Shown: positions 22,631 through 34,663, counted from the stretch's first letter. The stretch: DNA of 64,000 bases from Cunninghamia lanceolata (GCA_027924645.1 BSBN01000187.1:12604001-12668000); one strand, 5' to 3'. The notes: generated by a model from the letters alone, not told the origin. Numbers and translations are program-made.

Positions 22631-22759
22631 AAAACAAACTCTTATTACTAGTTTTGATGTGCTACCAGTGATTTTCTGACTTATAGGAGGTTAAAAATTG
22701 CATATCTGGCGACTCATACTGAGGAAGATCAGGCAGACCATTTCTGCTGATATACTTTT

Positions 22760-24640
22760 ATGAAAAGGATACAAACTAGGAGTTCAAGTTTAGGCTCATT
22801 TGAGTATCTACAACTTTCTCCACCTAGGAGGCAGAGTAGAACTATAGTAAGAACTCCCTATTCTAAGAGGACATTGTCAACTCCACCAAATTTCAGACTA
22901 GTTGCCTCTGTAGTCCCTTTAGCAACTCAAGCAAACCCGCCTCTAGCTGCTCAGATGGCAAGAAATCAGCCATTTGTGGCTTTTGATGGGGGAAGCCCTT
23001 TGAACCTAGCAGTACATGATCCCATACCTATGGCGGCCTTGAAGAGCCTGCCCTATTTCACAGGGGAAATATAAACTACACCTATTGAACACATAAGAGA
23101 TGTGGCTTCTCTATGTGGAGTACACCATGTAACACAAGAGAATGTAGCCATCAGATTACTAGCTACCTCATTCAAAGGGAAGGCATTACAATGGTTCAGA
23201 AGTCTACCAGTTCAGACTATAGGAACCTAGGATGACTTAGGAGACAAGCTGAATAAGTAGTTCCAGGATAAATTAGATCATCTGTCATTGGTGGAACAGA
23301 TGACCACCATAAAGAGAGCTCCTCAGGAGCCAATGATGGACTTCAACTTCAAATTTCAGAAGACATGGGAGAGGATCCCTGCCATGGTAAGACCTCCAGC
23401 TGAGTATGCATTCTTATATTTCTTGAAAGCTTTAAATAGTGATATTGCAGTGATGATACAATCACTAGGAGGTGCAAGCCTACCTGATGCCTATGAAATA
23501 GCCATCAGAGCAGAGAACAATCTAATTCAGGTTGGAAAAATAGCACCTAGGCCCCCTATGCTCATCTTTCCTAAGATCCAGGCTTCTATGCCTTTGCCCA
23601 CGCCATATTTTGTTCCTACACCTGTTGTTGCAGCATTACCAAGTACCTCCACTTCTGAACCTGCTGCCTCTAGTTCATCTCAAGAGCTAAAAGAGATAAA
23701 AAGTAGCCAGTAGAAAATAGAAAATCTTCTGTAGACCTTTGGGAATGTTCTAGTAAACATTAAGAAGCAACAGTCTCAAGATAGGCAGCCTTATCAACAA
23801 CAACAATATCAGGGGCAGAACCAAGCATATCAAGGGTAGGGTCAACCTTACCAGGCCAATAGGCTATCTTATCAGAACAACTACCAAGGTGTCAGGCAAA
23901 ATATGAACCAAAGGCCTTTTTAGCCTTACAATCCAGCATCTGTTAATGCAGCAAGGGACCTTGTCCCTGTTCAAAATAACATTGCAGTTGATTATGATTG
24001 GTGTGTCCCATGCCATATGCCACACAATCAGGCATCTTGTTCAAATGGAGTCCCAAATCAGGCCTTGATGGCACAAAATGTGATAGCCACACAACCATAC
24101 ACACCAAATGATGGAGCTGCACAACAACAAGAGCAACCTCAGAATGATTCTGCTTTCATGAATTGGCAGGAAGGAGAATTCTGTGGGGTAATCAGTGATA
24201 GTAATCCAGTTGCTACCAATACAAGGGCTAAGAAGAGGGGTTATGAGGTTGAGCCAGTAGCAAGCAAAGGTAGAGGACATAATGATGCTTCCGCATCCCA
24301 TATCCCTCGCATCTTGCAAAGAAATACTCCATCAACAACAAGGGAGATGCCTCATTTGCAGGCTGATACTGCTACTACAATGTCAAGTCAGAAGGTAGGT
24401 GCCTCTCCACCTTTCAATATTATTGAAAACATGAAAAAGATGAATGTGACCATGTCTATGTGGGATTCCTTAGCAATCCCTAGCCAAAAGAAGATGTTGC
24501 AGTCTGCCTTGTCTGACTTGAAGGTATCCAATGATACCACTGTTGATCCAAATAGGACTGTCCTTGCTAATTCATCCCAAGATGACACCAAGCAGCCTAA
24601 CCAAGGTGCCAAACCTCTTCCCTTTTATGTGTCACTGATA
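22760..24640 (+). pseudogene. gag: Element C gag
   Basis: Starts at the ATG 22760. After an Arg/Ser/Pro-rich leader comes a Retrotrans_gag domain. Its signature (LLATSFKGKALQWFRSLP, then a damaged W-DDL-KL site and DFNFKFQKTWERIP) spans about 23150-23380. Further on a Gln/Tyr-rich linker leads to a zinc-knuckle-like CVPCHMPHNQASC near 24003. In-frame stops: one TAA and six TAG, all at positions where Gln or Trp is expected. There is no frameshift: every open piece lies in the frame of 22760. The product would be the particle protein; this copy cannot make it without readthrough. Confidence 0.85.
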
Positions 24641-25280
24641 ATTGGGGACAAACTAATGCACAATTGCATGGTGGATAGTGGAGCAAGCAGTTCTGTCATG
24701 CCTAAGTAGATGGCAGATCAGTTAGGGCTTAGATACCAACCACTTGAGAAATGTGTACTCCAGTTGGATGGTACATCTGTTAATACTGTGGGTATCATAA
24801 AAGACCTAGGTCTCACCCTACACACCTGCCCCAATGTTTCTATTTCATAGGAGGTGTTCATAGTAGATTTGCCTCCTCATTTTGCCATGTGCTTATCAAG
24901 GGAATTTACAGCCAAAATAGGATATCTATCTTCTGACTGGTCCCACATATTTTTTAGGACCAGATATGGCACCAAAGTAACTTTGAAATCTGAGTTACTT
25001 TCAGACTATCACATAGAGTCTTACACACCCAGTGTTGTTAATGCAAATTGCATTATCTCTGATGACCCTGAATTAGTTGCTGCTTAGGAACTACAAGCTG
25101 AGAGCATACCAGAGGTACTCTTGAGGGAGTGGGCCTCTGAAAATGTTGTGGATGATCCTGAGGGACATATCCAAGAAACTGGCCTAGGAGTGTACATATT
25201 GCATGAGCATGAAACAACAATACCAAGTCTTTTGAAGAAAATAGAGTAGCAGGTAGAGCATCATGATGAGGTATGGAAAA
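24641..25280 (+). pseudogene. Element C aspartic protease
   Basis: The catalytic DSGAS is intact at 24674, preceded by a hydrophobic strand and followed by VMPK, then a TAG where Gln is expected (24707-24709). A second half with a hydrophobic FIVDLPPHFAM strand follows. Four TAG stops fall in this stretch. Retropepsin would cleave the Gag-Pol polyprotein. Same frame as gag and RT, so one polyprotein is likely in the ancestor. Confidence 0.8.
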
Positions 25281-25690
25281 TGTATTTTGATGGCTCTAGA
25301 GGCAGAAATGGATCTGGTGGTGGTGCAATGCTTGTGTGACCACAAGGTAAAAATTATTATGCTGCTTTTCATTTTGCCTTTTCTTGTACTAACAACACTG
25401 CCGAGTATGAAGGGTTGATCCAAGGTCTGCAGTGGGCAAGAAGGAGGAAGATTGGCTGTCTACAGGGATTTGGAGATAGTGAGCTTACTGTGAATTAGGT
25501 GAGGGGATTGCACCTTACAAAAAGTGATGTCCTGAAGTGCTACAAACACAGGGTATGGAATTTGATTGAAGAGTTTGATGCTTTCAATCTGATCTCCATC
25601 CCAAGGAGTCAGAACCATCATGCTGACAGATTAGCTTCAATTGGGGCTCAATTTGACATCCCCAGTGATATCCAAAGGGAGAAGGTTTAG
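25281..25690 (+). pseudogene. Extra RNase H domain (plant/archaeal-type) located upstream of RT
   Basis: The segment reads as a complete RNase H1-like fold. YFDGS carries the first Asp (25289). A GGGA strand, then NNTAEYEGL, carries the Glu (25403). GDSELTVN carries the second Asp (25475), and NHHADRLAS carries the last His and Asp (25625). All four acidic catalytic positions remain, while three stops interrupt the frame: TGA 25337, TAG 25496 and TAG 25688. This domain type is known as an added aRNH in Tat/Ogre-lineage gypsy elements, where I know it as lying after the RT-RNase H. Here it lies between protease and RT. It would degrade the RNA strand of the RNA-DNA hybrid. Confidence 0.85.
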
Positions 25691-25771
25691 CCTCATGTAA
25701 AAGTAATTTCTAGGCCTTCTATCTCGGATAACAATATTCATTGGCAAGTTTTTGACAGTGATGAACAGATC

Positions 25772-27883
25772 TTGAGGTTCCTTTTAGAGGAAGATGAGTT
25801 TTCCCTGATGAATCAGGATAAACTCCAACAACAGTATGACAATGATCAAATCATTCAGCTGAGAACAAATAAGCTGCCCAAAGGATTGGTCACCTTGGAA
25901 TCTATCTTTGGCACTGATGACCAAAAGAAGAAGACAAAAACCACTATGCAGGTAAAGGATGAGCATTATGAAGAGCTAGAAGTTTTCAAGGGTAGACTCC
26001 TTAAAATTGGTAAAATCTGCTCAGCTGAAGACAGAAGAGCTTTCATAGCTCTTTATAAGGAATTTGAAGAGGTGTTTGCTTGGGATTATGCAGACTTAAA
26101 GGGATTTGATTCTCATATTGCCCAACACACCATAGATTTAGAGCCAGGTATAAAACCTGTGAGGCAAAATCAGAGACCTCTGAATCCAAAGCTAGAACCC
26201 CTGATGATCAAAGAACTAACCAAGCTGATTGAGGGGAAGATCATCTTTCCAATCAAACACACTTCTTGGGTTTCTAACCTTGTGCCTGTGAGGAAGAAAA
26301 ATGGGGAGATCAGGCTATGTGTTGACTTTAGAGACCTCAATAGAGCCTCCCTAAAAGACCACTACCCATTGCCTTCAATGGAGCAAATTCTGCAAGTGGT
26401 GGCTGGCTCAGAACGGTTTTCTTTGCTTGATGGATTTTCTGGTTATAACCAGTTGCTACTCAAGGAAGAAGACCAATTCAAGACTGCTTTCACAACCAAG
26501 TGGGGTACTATGGCCTACAAAAGGATGCCTTTTGGCCTCTCAAATGATGGCTGTACTTTCCAAAGAGCCATGGACATGGCCTTTAAGGGCCTGATGTATA
26601 AGTTAGTGCTAGTATACCTGGATGACATAATAGTCTTCTCTAAGAATGCATCTGAGCATTTATCCCACCTAAGGCTAGTCTTTGAAAGATGCAGAGAGTT
26701 TGGGATATCCCTCAATCCAAAGAAATGCATTTTTGCTGTACATGAGGGCAAGTTGTTGGGGCATGTTGTGTCAAAGGAAGGTATTACTATTGATGAGGAG
26801 AGAATAAAGGCCATTTTGGAATTGCCCTTACCCAGTCATAAGAAGGGACTGCAGCACTTCATTGGCAGAATTAATTTTCTGAGAAGGTTCATACCTGATA
26901 TTGCAAATCTCTTAAAACCCTTGACGTCTATGTTGAAAAAGAACACAACTTTCAGTTGGACGTCAGAGGCCAGACTTAGCTTCCAGTCCATAAAGGAGGC
27001 ATTAGCAGCTGCACCAACCCTAATCAATCCTGATTTCTCTAAGGAATTTATCCTGTATGTCTATGGTAGCCTGGACACCATCTCTGCGATCCTAGTGCAG
27101 CAGCAGAGCAAGGGTTTTGAACAACCAATCGCCTTCTTCAGCCAAGGGTTGGAGGAGTATGAACAGAAGTATAGCTTCATTGAAAAGCATGTCCTGGCAG
27201 TAGTCAGGAGCCTAAAAAGGTTTAGACATCTTGTTTCCAATAATAAGATACACCTGATGGTGGCTCATCCTAGTGTAAAGGAGTTCCTGCTGAATAAAGA
27301 TGTTAATGAGAAAAGGGCTGGTTGGATCACCAAGGTCATGGAATATGATGTGGAGATCAAGATAACCAAGCTAGTCAGAGGTAGAGGACTCAGTGAGCAT
27401 CTTGCCACCAGTTCTAAGGATGAGGTAGAGGAGGAAGAAGTGGTACTCCTAATCATAGAGGAGGAGCATCATGATGATACAGCAGTAGTAGGTACTAGTT
27501 GGGTTAATGATATGACCCAATTTTTACAAACTGGTAGATGTCCTGCAGGTTTAGATAAAGCTAAAAGAAGACACTTTAGGCTGCAATCCATTCCATATGT
27601 TTTAATAGAAGGCATCCTTTTTAGAAAGGACTTCAATGGTGTATTTCTTAGATGCATTGACACTAATCAGATTGACAGGGTGCTACATGAATTCCATGAT
27701 GGAACAGCAGGGGGTCATTTTGCCCCAAGGACTACTACTTGGAAAGTAACAAGAGATGGCTATTATTCACCTAGCTTATTTAATGATGCCCATGCATGGG
27801 CTAGAAAGTGTGTTAAGTGTGCCCTTTTTGCAGGAAAAGAGAGGTTGCCAGCTTTGTCTCTGCACCCAATACAGGTAGAGTAG
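25772..27883 (+). pseudogene. Element C reverse transcriptase with native RNase H and start of integrase (703 aa open)
   Basis: The longest open piece of the window. RT motifs in order: VRQNQRPLNPK, SWVSNLVPVRKKNGEIRLCVDFRDLN, HYPLPSM, FSLLDGFSGYNQ, TAF, MPFGLSNDGCTFQRAMD, VYLDDIIVFS (active YLDD at 26615) and GKLLGHVVSKEGI. The native RNase H follows at about 27040-27400. Its first catalytic Asp is replaced by Tyr (YVYGS, 27062), and the region where DH is expected reads AHPSVKEFL, so it is probably catalytically dead. The open frame runs on into the integrase zinc-binding region (H..H..C..C, about 27680-27820). RT would make cDNA; polymerase residues look intact. Confidence 0.9.
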
Positions 27884-28756
27884 CCCTTTATGAGATGGGG
27901 CATTGATTTTATTGGACCTATCAACCCACCATCAAGTGTAGGCCATAGGTGGATACTCACAGCCATAGACTACTTCACAAGATGGACTAAAGCAGTGGCT
28001 CTGAGAGAATCTAATGAGAATGCTGTTTTGAATTTTTATTGTGATTTGGTCTCCAGATTTGGAGTGCCTAAATCAATCATCTCTGATAATGCTCTAGCTT
28101 TTGTTGGCCTAAGAATAACTGACTAGGCTGTCAAGAATGGAATTTATTTAAATACTTCATCAAATTATTATCCACAGGGTAATGGTTTGGCTAAATCCAT
28201 AAACAAAAATCTCATCAGGATTATTAAGAGGGCAATGGAGAGTAATCAGAGGACCTAGCACACTGATTTAAAATTTGCTCTGTGGGCTGATAGGATAACT
28301 CCTAAGAAGTCTATTGGGAACTCCCCTTATCTGCTAGTATATGGAAAGGAGGCAAGGTTGCCTATGTCTATGGAACTGCTAGCACTAGACATCATGCATC
28401 ATCTAGAAATGCTTGAAGCAGAAAGCCCCATGGCTGTAAGATATGCTTAGCTTATGGAGCTAGAGGAAAGCAAGGATAAAGCTATGGCAGCCATGGAACA
28501 TCATTAGCTACAAACAAAAAGAAATTTTGACAAGAAGGCCACCCCCAGACATTTTAGAGTGGGTGATATGGTGCTCAAATGGGATGAGCTGAAGAGTAGA
28601 CCAGGGAAGCATTCCAAATTTGACAGCATGTGGAGTGGCCCCTTTCTCATTACTAAATGCAAGGAGCACAATGCATTTCAGTTATCAAATATGAATGGAG
28701 AAAATCTGCATATCCCAGTCAATGGGATACACTTGAAAATATGTTTTGAGGTATGA
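27884..28756 (+). pseudogene. Element C integrase core and C-terminal part
   Basis: Continues in the same frame through a TAG at 27881-27883. The first catalytic Asp is in RWGIDFIGP. The second is in IISDNALAF (usually SDNG). The third position reads GLAKSINKN, where Glu is expected before Ser-Ile-Asn (codon AAA at 28193): a Glu-to-Lys change that would abolish activity. A C-terminal GDMVLKWDE...KF...WSGPF motif precedes the stop. Four further TAG stops occur. Without RT-independent rescue this copy could only move in trans. Confidence 0.88.
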
Positions 28757-29015
28757 GCACCCTGTAAATTAGTAGGTTAGATTTCTTGTTTTCAATAAGT
28801 GTTATTGCATAGTAGTTTAGAGTCTTTCCCTTCCCTAAGTGCTTATGTACAGACTGCTTTGTCATTAGGAGAAAGCAAGCCTTCTCCCCTTTTTGTGTTT
28901 TGAGAGGTAGGTCCTTGTTTCCCAGCATGTTTTAAACTTGACTCCATGCCCAATGGATGCTTAAGGCCACTGATCTCATGTTTAGTAGGCAAACATCCCA
29001 TAGAGGTCGCCGAAT
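28757..29015 (+). other. Element C 3' untranslated interior
   Basis: About 260 bp without coding potential between the integrase stop and the right LTR. The last bases, AGAGGTCGCCGAAT, are a weak polypurine tract at best. Confidence 0.5.
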
Positions 29016-31553
29016 TGTTGACCTATTTTTTTCCTCTAGCAGGAGTCAAAATAATTCAAGCAGGATGAGTCAGCATGCATATCCCCATGAAGGCCATATT
29101 TGTGATCCTGAGGTCTTAACCTAATTTTAGAAATCTGAAGCTTGCCTGAAGAGGCTTACCATGTGAAAGAGCTTGGAAAAATAGGCAGGTTTGTTTTTTA
29201 CATCACCCTAAAATTCGCTAGGATGAGGGAGTTATGGAGGGTCATCACATTTGAATATCGGGTCATATTTCATATATCGGGTCATATTTCATACATCGGG
29301 TGATATTTTTGAATATCACCCTACATTTGAAATGTCACCTGATATATGAAACACCATCCTCCTTGTGAGATATCTCCCCATGGCCAATATGACGCTGACA
29401 TCATCATCCCTTTATGCTTCATGCTGATATATTTCCAACTATTCCCCCCAGCCGATAACATGACGATGACATTATGATAACCGCAGTGATAAACCAAGTC
29501 ATATGCTGTTGACGTCATCCAGATCCATTCTGGGGGAAGATCATCTTTCTTGTGAAGGTCATCATATTTCTACCAACCCGATCTTTCACATCAGGATGAT
29601 ATTTTAACCTCGGGTGATCCTAAGTTGAAGATCATACAGATGTTGGTGCTACGAAGTTTCTAAGTATGACCCGATCTTCCGAGGGGTCATCACATTTGAA
29701 GGTCATGATCTTAGTTGAAGATCATCCTGATGTTATGTTTCACTTCATGTTCACTAGATCAGCCAACATGCTGCTGATGTCATTCCTATGTCAGGGCGAT
29801 ATCCGCTTGTTTCACAGCTTCATGCATATTCCTGTCGGGGTGATATTTCCAAATATCAGTCATATTCCAAGATCACTCTGATCTTATGATAAAGCTATAG
29901 TGCAACCTGATATTTTGCGGGGAGGATATTTCCAAATATCATCCTGCCCCCAATATCATGATGATGTCTTCAAGGTCTGAAGGAGCTCATATTTTCTTAA
30001 CATTAGTTAGCATTCGGGGATCATCTTGATTTTTCAAACATGCTGCTGACGTCATCAGGATGTTGGCAGATATTTCACATCAAGCTGATTTCTGAACATC
30101 AAGGTGATATTTCTGAATATCAGGTACCTTACAAATATTGCTCTTGCTTCCGAATATCACCCTACTCTAATGTGCTAATGACATCACCCGGATATGAAGA
30201 GGTATATTGTATGAACATGATCAGGAGGATCTTTCCTCCCTGACATCCTGCTAACGTCATCCTAATTTTCAAACATCGGGGTGATATTTTATATCATACT
30301 TCTTCCATCAGGAGGATATTTCGCGGGTCTTGAAGGTGGTGATGAGGCTCAGGGCTATTTCAAAATATCAGGGTAACATGCTATATCGGCTAACATGCAA
30401 TCGGCCCGCCGATGTAAGGAGTCTTGCCGACGGGACATGATGACGATGAGGTTTATGATGATGCCGTCAGGAGCAAAAAAACACCGACATTACATATGCT
30501 CACAGCCTAGTTTATAAAGTGATGAAGGCGTCTCCTCCGGGTGCATGTGGGATAATCATGTCCTACGAAAATTTGAAAATATCAGGATGACGACCTTTTG
30601 GCAGGAATTCTTCAGGAAGGTTCCCACTTCCATATCTGATCTGGATCTTCATGTTGGTCAGGTGCATTGTTTTAGTGATGACTTTCTTGAGTTGGTGAAG
30701 ATATTTTTTGCATTAATGGCCTAAAATATCCTTCCACCACTTCATCTCCAGTCCTTTCTCCGCCGCCTGATTGTCGAGAACTGGTCAGAGGAAGCTACTC
30801 GCATTTAATGCTAGGTGATCCTCCACCATTTCTGAGGATCAGATTCATGACGCAACTGCTGGCATTGAAGACTCAAAAATATCTTCCATCTGCCCCTATT
30901 CTGGATTTCAACGCCATTACTCCTATCGGTTAGGACGTTCTTCCCGAGGGATTTTCTGGATGCAGCTCCCTGAGCAGATCTTGTAACTGATCTAGGTTAG
31001 TTTTGAAATGCTATATAAGTTGAAGCTTATGATGTAAGAAGGGTTGGAACTTTTTGGAGCATCTTGTTCTCCCTATTTCAAACAGAATTTTTACATGCTG
31101 TAACCTTGCCTTTCATTGGATATATGCAAGCTATCATGCCTTTTGTTGATTTTTCTATCTCTGTGTGAATCTGCATATGGTTGTCTGTGAATATCTCTTG
31201 TTTCTCTCAATCATCTTGCTGCTTACCTCTGTTAGGATCATCTATTCTGTGCATATTTGCTTGTTGTATCTGGTTGTACTGTGCATGCTTCAGTTTTGCA
31301 AGGGTTCTTTAAATTTGTTTGGTGCATCACCCTTTCATTTTTAAGTGTTGTTGTTTTGTCTTTCATTTTAGCATATCTCTTCCCCCTTTTCCCCCCAAAA
31401 TTCAGTAGTTTAGGTGATAACTAGACAAGGAAGCCAACCTTCTTCAGAGGTTTGATCTCACTTAACAAAGTCCCACACTTAGAGATCAATCCCATTGTGT
31501 CATTGGAATGCTTGGAGTCCCATCCAAGCAGGGTGCAATTTCATGTGACAACA
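29016..31553 (+). repeat. LTR of element C, right (3') copy
   Basis: 2,538 bp, starts TGTTGACC, ends GTGACAACA. It is collinear with 20089-22607 apart from small indels. Confidence 0.93.
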
Positions 31554-31558
31554 GGAAG
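31554..31558. repeat. Target-site duplication of element C, right copy
   Basis: GGAAG, identical to 20084-20088. Confidence 0.92.
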
Positions 31559-32088
31559 TATCTATAAGGTAGATATCACAACATCCCCTTGAAATCTAGT
31601 TTTAGTGTGTTCATGCTGATCATTCACAAGTGTATGTCTACTGAATCCAAGCCCTGGATAGGCACCAATCTAGCTCTGTGTTGAGGTTATACACCTGGTC
31701 CAGGTTTGCATCCAAACATCAAATCAAACTTATACTTCCAAAACAACCATTAGGACTGTAGAAGTAGTTTAGGACCAAGATCCTCTGATTCACAACTTAA
31801 CATAAGCCCAAAGCTAGCCCCTTTGCACTTATGTCACAGTTTTGGTCTTCACACAGGAGGATTTATCTACTTTGTGTCAACATCCCAAGCTAACCCACAA
31901 GCATATTCTCATGGGTGTTGAATAGGGAATACTCCCCTAGGTTTTGTAGAGCCTAAAGAAGAAGAGGAGATAAAAATAGAGTCTATTTCCTACACTATTC
32001 GCCCCTGGCCCAAAGGTCCTGTTGATCACTGATGGCTACCTTGTAGGGAAATCTGGGAATGAGCATCCTGTCAGGGAAAAAACCAACA
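31559..32088 (+). repeat. LTR of element B, right copy, part 2
   Basis: Collinear with about 15287-15813 of the left LTR, ending AAACCAACA. The 78-codon ORF beginning 32022 spans the LTR end and flank and is not a gene. Confidence 0.93.
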
Positions 32089-32093
32089 CGTCT
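32089..32093. repeat. Target-site duplication of element B, right copy
   Basis: CGTCT, identical to 13499-13503. Confidence 0.9.
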
Positions 32094-32274
32094 CATGCCT
32101 TCTTCCTTCTTCCTGTCCAATCTCCCGAGGGGGCATCCTATCGTCATAACCTATACCAGGGGCAAACTAGGGCATGTATCATTATTCAACAATCGATTTC
32201 TTTGAAGCAACGCCATAAACTGCATTGCATCAAAGAGGGGCAAAATGTATACGGCTAAAAATGACACGATTCAG

Positions 32275-32720
32275 TCTAAATAAATATTCTTAATATTTAT
32301 TCCCTTCTAATTCCTCGTTCAATAAATAAATAAAATAAATTTATTTATTTGATTCATATTCCTCTAAATTAATTAAATATCAAAATATTTAATTATCTCT
32401 TCTAATTGAATTCTTCCAAACAATTAAATAATTCTCAATTATTTAATTAAATAAAATTCATTCTTCCAAATTTGAATAAATCAAATCAAATTTATTTAAA
32501 TTCTCTCAGTCTCCAAAAATAAAATACAATAAAATATTTTATTTTTTCTTCCAAATCGTGCACAACAATTAAATAAATTTATTTATTTAATTTGCTTTCT
32601 TATCTTCTAATTCTTCAAATATCTTCTAAATCTTCTAAAAATAAGTCTTCTTCATGCACACAAAATTAAATAATTTATTATTTAATTTCTTTCAAATCAT
32701 GCAAAAGCAAATCTCAAGTT
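32275..32720. repeat. AT-rich low-complexity segment with ATTTATTTAATT words
   Basis: Alternating AAATAAAT and TTTATTTA words produce many short inverted repeats. Possible unwinding or matrix-attachment-like DNA, by composition only. Confidence 0.55.
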
Positions 32721-32949
32721 GAGTTATCTATTCAATCAACCTTGTTTTTATCAATATCTCTTAAATTAGAAAAAAACTTTCTAATTTATGAAAAGCAATT
32801 CATATCTTTAGAGAAGAAAGTAGTTAACTCAAATAAAATTGCTTTTGTGTGACACTTGTCCTCTTCTTATTCATTGCACCTTCCTCATCTATTCTCAATC
32901 ATTGATTTTCTCATTCTCTCTATACCATTGATCTTCATTCTCCCAAGTC

Positions 32950-32955
32950 TATAAA
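32950..32955 (+). promoter_or_regulatory. TATA-like box in probable LTR of element I
   Basis: TATAAA in CTATAAATTGAACC, followed by a C/T-rich leader; placed as expected for an LTR promoter. Confidence 0.4.
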
Positions 32956-33361
32956 TTGAACCCTGTTCCTCCATTTCATTCATCCAAGATTTAAGTATTG
33001 TTACTCTGCAGGAATTACAGCGTGCCTTTGGCACCAATTCCTTCATTGCTTGTGATCACATTCATTTATTACGCACTACTACCATCATTGTGAAGCTCCT
33101 CTTCATTGCGACATTATCACCACCATTCTCAATTGACATTCTTGAACAAAGCAGAGAAGTGCACTCTCTGAGGGCCCTATTTCATACACGCAAGGATGAT
33201 TTTGATAGGCAATCAATGGAAGTTTCGATCTAAGGAAGGTTTGCTTTGTTGTTCATTGCTTATTTGATTAAATTTCTTTAGTTCACTATTTCATTGAGGT
33301 TTTGGGTATTTGATATTGATATTATTGCATATTCATTAATTGATCCAAATTTCCCCCAACA

Positions 33362-34540
33362 CAATCCACTTATCCCTCTAATAGTAGTTCAGTAGCATAA
33401 GAGTACTTGCAAAAGAGCCTTACAATCCACTATTCCATGCCTCTAATAAATAGAAAAATTAGAAATAATAAAGGTCATTAAGTGGTGTACAAATCCATGA
33501 GTCAAAATTATGAGCCGTGACAAAATCTAACACCCCTATGGTCATAGTCAAGCATCTCAAAATAGTATATAACTCCTCTTACACCCTTTTTACATGCCAT
33601 ATATGTCATAGATTCTAGCATAATGGTCAAAGTGACCAAGATCCCAATCTTAGGCACTCCATGAGAGCATTCAATGTTTGTGTCATATCCACCAAATTGG
33701 AAAGATGCTTTGTAACTCCCAAATTTTACTTTTTTAATGTAACCTTCCTATTCAATGTCTTCTTGTTTCAAATTTTGATAAACGTGTAAAAATGACACCA
33801 AAAATACTAGACATAGGTTTTTTGAAAAAAATGAACACATTCACAAAAGAACTTGAAGATGGAAACCTTAATGTTATCAGATTTTTGAAAAAATACATGG
33901 TTAGAAAGCTAATAAAAAACTTGAAGTCATCTTGGCATTTTTTCGTATTGACATTGAAAAATGTGTAAACCATAGGGGGAGCATCCATGATATTTGGTCA
34001 AATTTTCTAAATTTTGTTCAAAACACATCCTTGGCATCAAAAAGGTACCTCCAACCCTTTGGGTTGGATGCCCATGGCAAATCAAACCCTTAGGGTTCAA
34101 ATTTCCCACAACAGGAAAAAATGTGCTCATGTTATAACGTGAGCACGTTATAAAGTAATTAAAATGAATTTTATGCATATATCTCTCTCCCTCTATCTTG
34201 TTTTCTTTATGGGCCCCCTCTATCTCTAACTTTTGAACTCTATCTATCTCTCTTCTCTCTCTCTCTCTCTCTCATTTCTTTGCGTCCATTTGACTTTTTT
34301 TCCCACCTCCTCCCCTCTCTTTTTCACCTCCTAACCCTAGATTTCCTATTTTTTGTTTTCCTTTCCAATTTTCCTTTAGATCCCACCAATTTTTCCCTAT
34401 TTTACTATTTTCCACCCCTCCTCTCATCATTCTTCCCATCCAATTAACTTTTGTTTTATCTTGTTTCCATTTCATCCTCCCAATTTATATCCTCATCCCT
34501 CTTTGCATGTCCTAGTTTTCTTGTTTCTATTTCCTTTATC

Positions 34541-34543
<3 letters not shown>
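33362..34543. other. Unassigned sequence; no gene seen
   Basis: Ordinary to AT-rich sequence with short chance ORFs only. It includes a 24-bp near-palindrome at 34123-34146 and a CT-rich microsatellite-like run at about 34230-34275. Confidence 0.5.
34123..34146. repeat. Near-perfect 24-bp palindrome, left of the telomere-like array
   Basis: Outer arms GTGCTCA/TGAGCAC, inner GTTATAAC, one mismatched pair. A diverged relative of this palindrome plus about 25 bp downstream is found right of the array at 38534-38551. Confidence 0.7.

Positions 34544-34629
<86 letters not shown>
34544..34629. repeat. (GA)43 microsatellite
   Basis: 86 bp of perfect GA. It is flanked by two copies of a roughly 33-bp sequence containing CCTAGTTTTCTTGTTT (about 34510 and 34632). 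The Arg-Glu ORFs reading through it are artefacts. Confidence 0.95.
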
Positions 34630-34631
<2 letters not shown>

Positions 34632-34663
34632 CCTAGTTTTCTTGTTTGCCATTTCCTTTGTCG

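Larger units (their letters stand above)
20089..31553 (+). mobile_element. Element C: full-length Ty3/gypsy retrotransposon, 11.5 kb
   Basis: LTRs 20089-22607 (2,519 bp) and 29016-31553 (2,538 bp), termini TGTTG...CAACA, with the GGAAG duplication on both sides. The PBS is at 22613. The interior reads gag, protease, an RNase H domain, RT with its own RNase H, then integrase, which is Ty3/gypsy order with an extra RNase H. LTR copies differ by about 3% in the stretches compared. It inserted into the right LTR of element B. Confidence 0.95.
13504..32088 (+). mobile_element. Element B: gag-only LTR retrotransposon, split by element C
   Basis: LTR 13504-15813 (2,310 bp) pairs with 18308-20088 plus 31559-32088 (2,311 bp once element C and one target duplication are removed). 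The perfect flanking duplication is CGTCT. The interior is 2,494 bp, with a PBS-like region and a single intact Gag ORF. There is no protease, RT or integrase, so it must borrow enzymes. LTR copies differ by about 6-7% in the stretches compared. Confidence 0.93.
32094..33361 (+). mobile_element. Element I, right fragment, probable 3' LTR
   Basis: Resumes the sequence interrupted at 13503. Contents: a very AT-rich section (about 32275-32720) built of AATAAATTTATTTATT-like words, a TATA-like box at 32950, a pyrimidine-rich leader, and an end near 33361 with CCCCCAACA, typical of an LTR terminus. There is no coding sequence. Confidence 0.5.

Noticed and set aside
24041..27966. Minus-strand ORFs opposite element C's gag-pol
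   Set aside because: Antisense shadows of a frame with clear protease, RT and integrase motifs.
22760..28756. UAG read as Gln (recoded genetic code) in element C
   Set aside because: The stops coincide with methylation-prone CAG and also with Trp sites, element G shows the same together with TGA at Arg codons, and other catalytic sites are also damaged. Deamination explains this with fewer assumptions.
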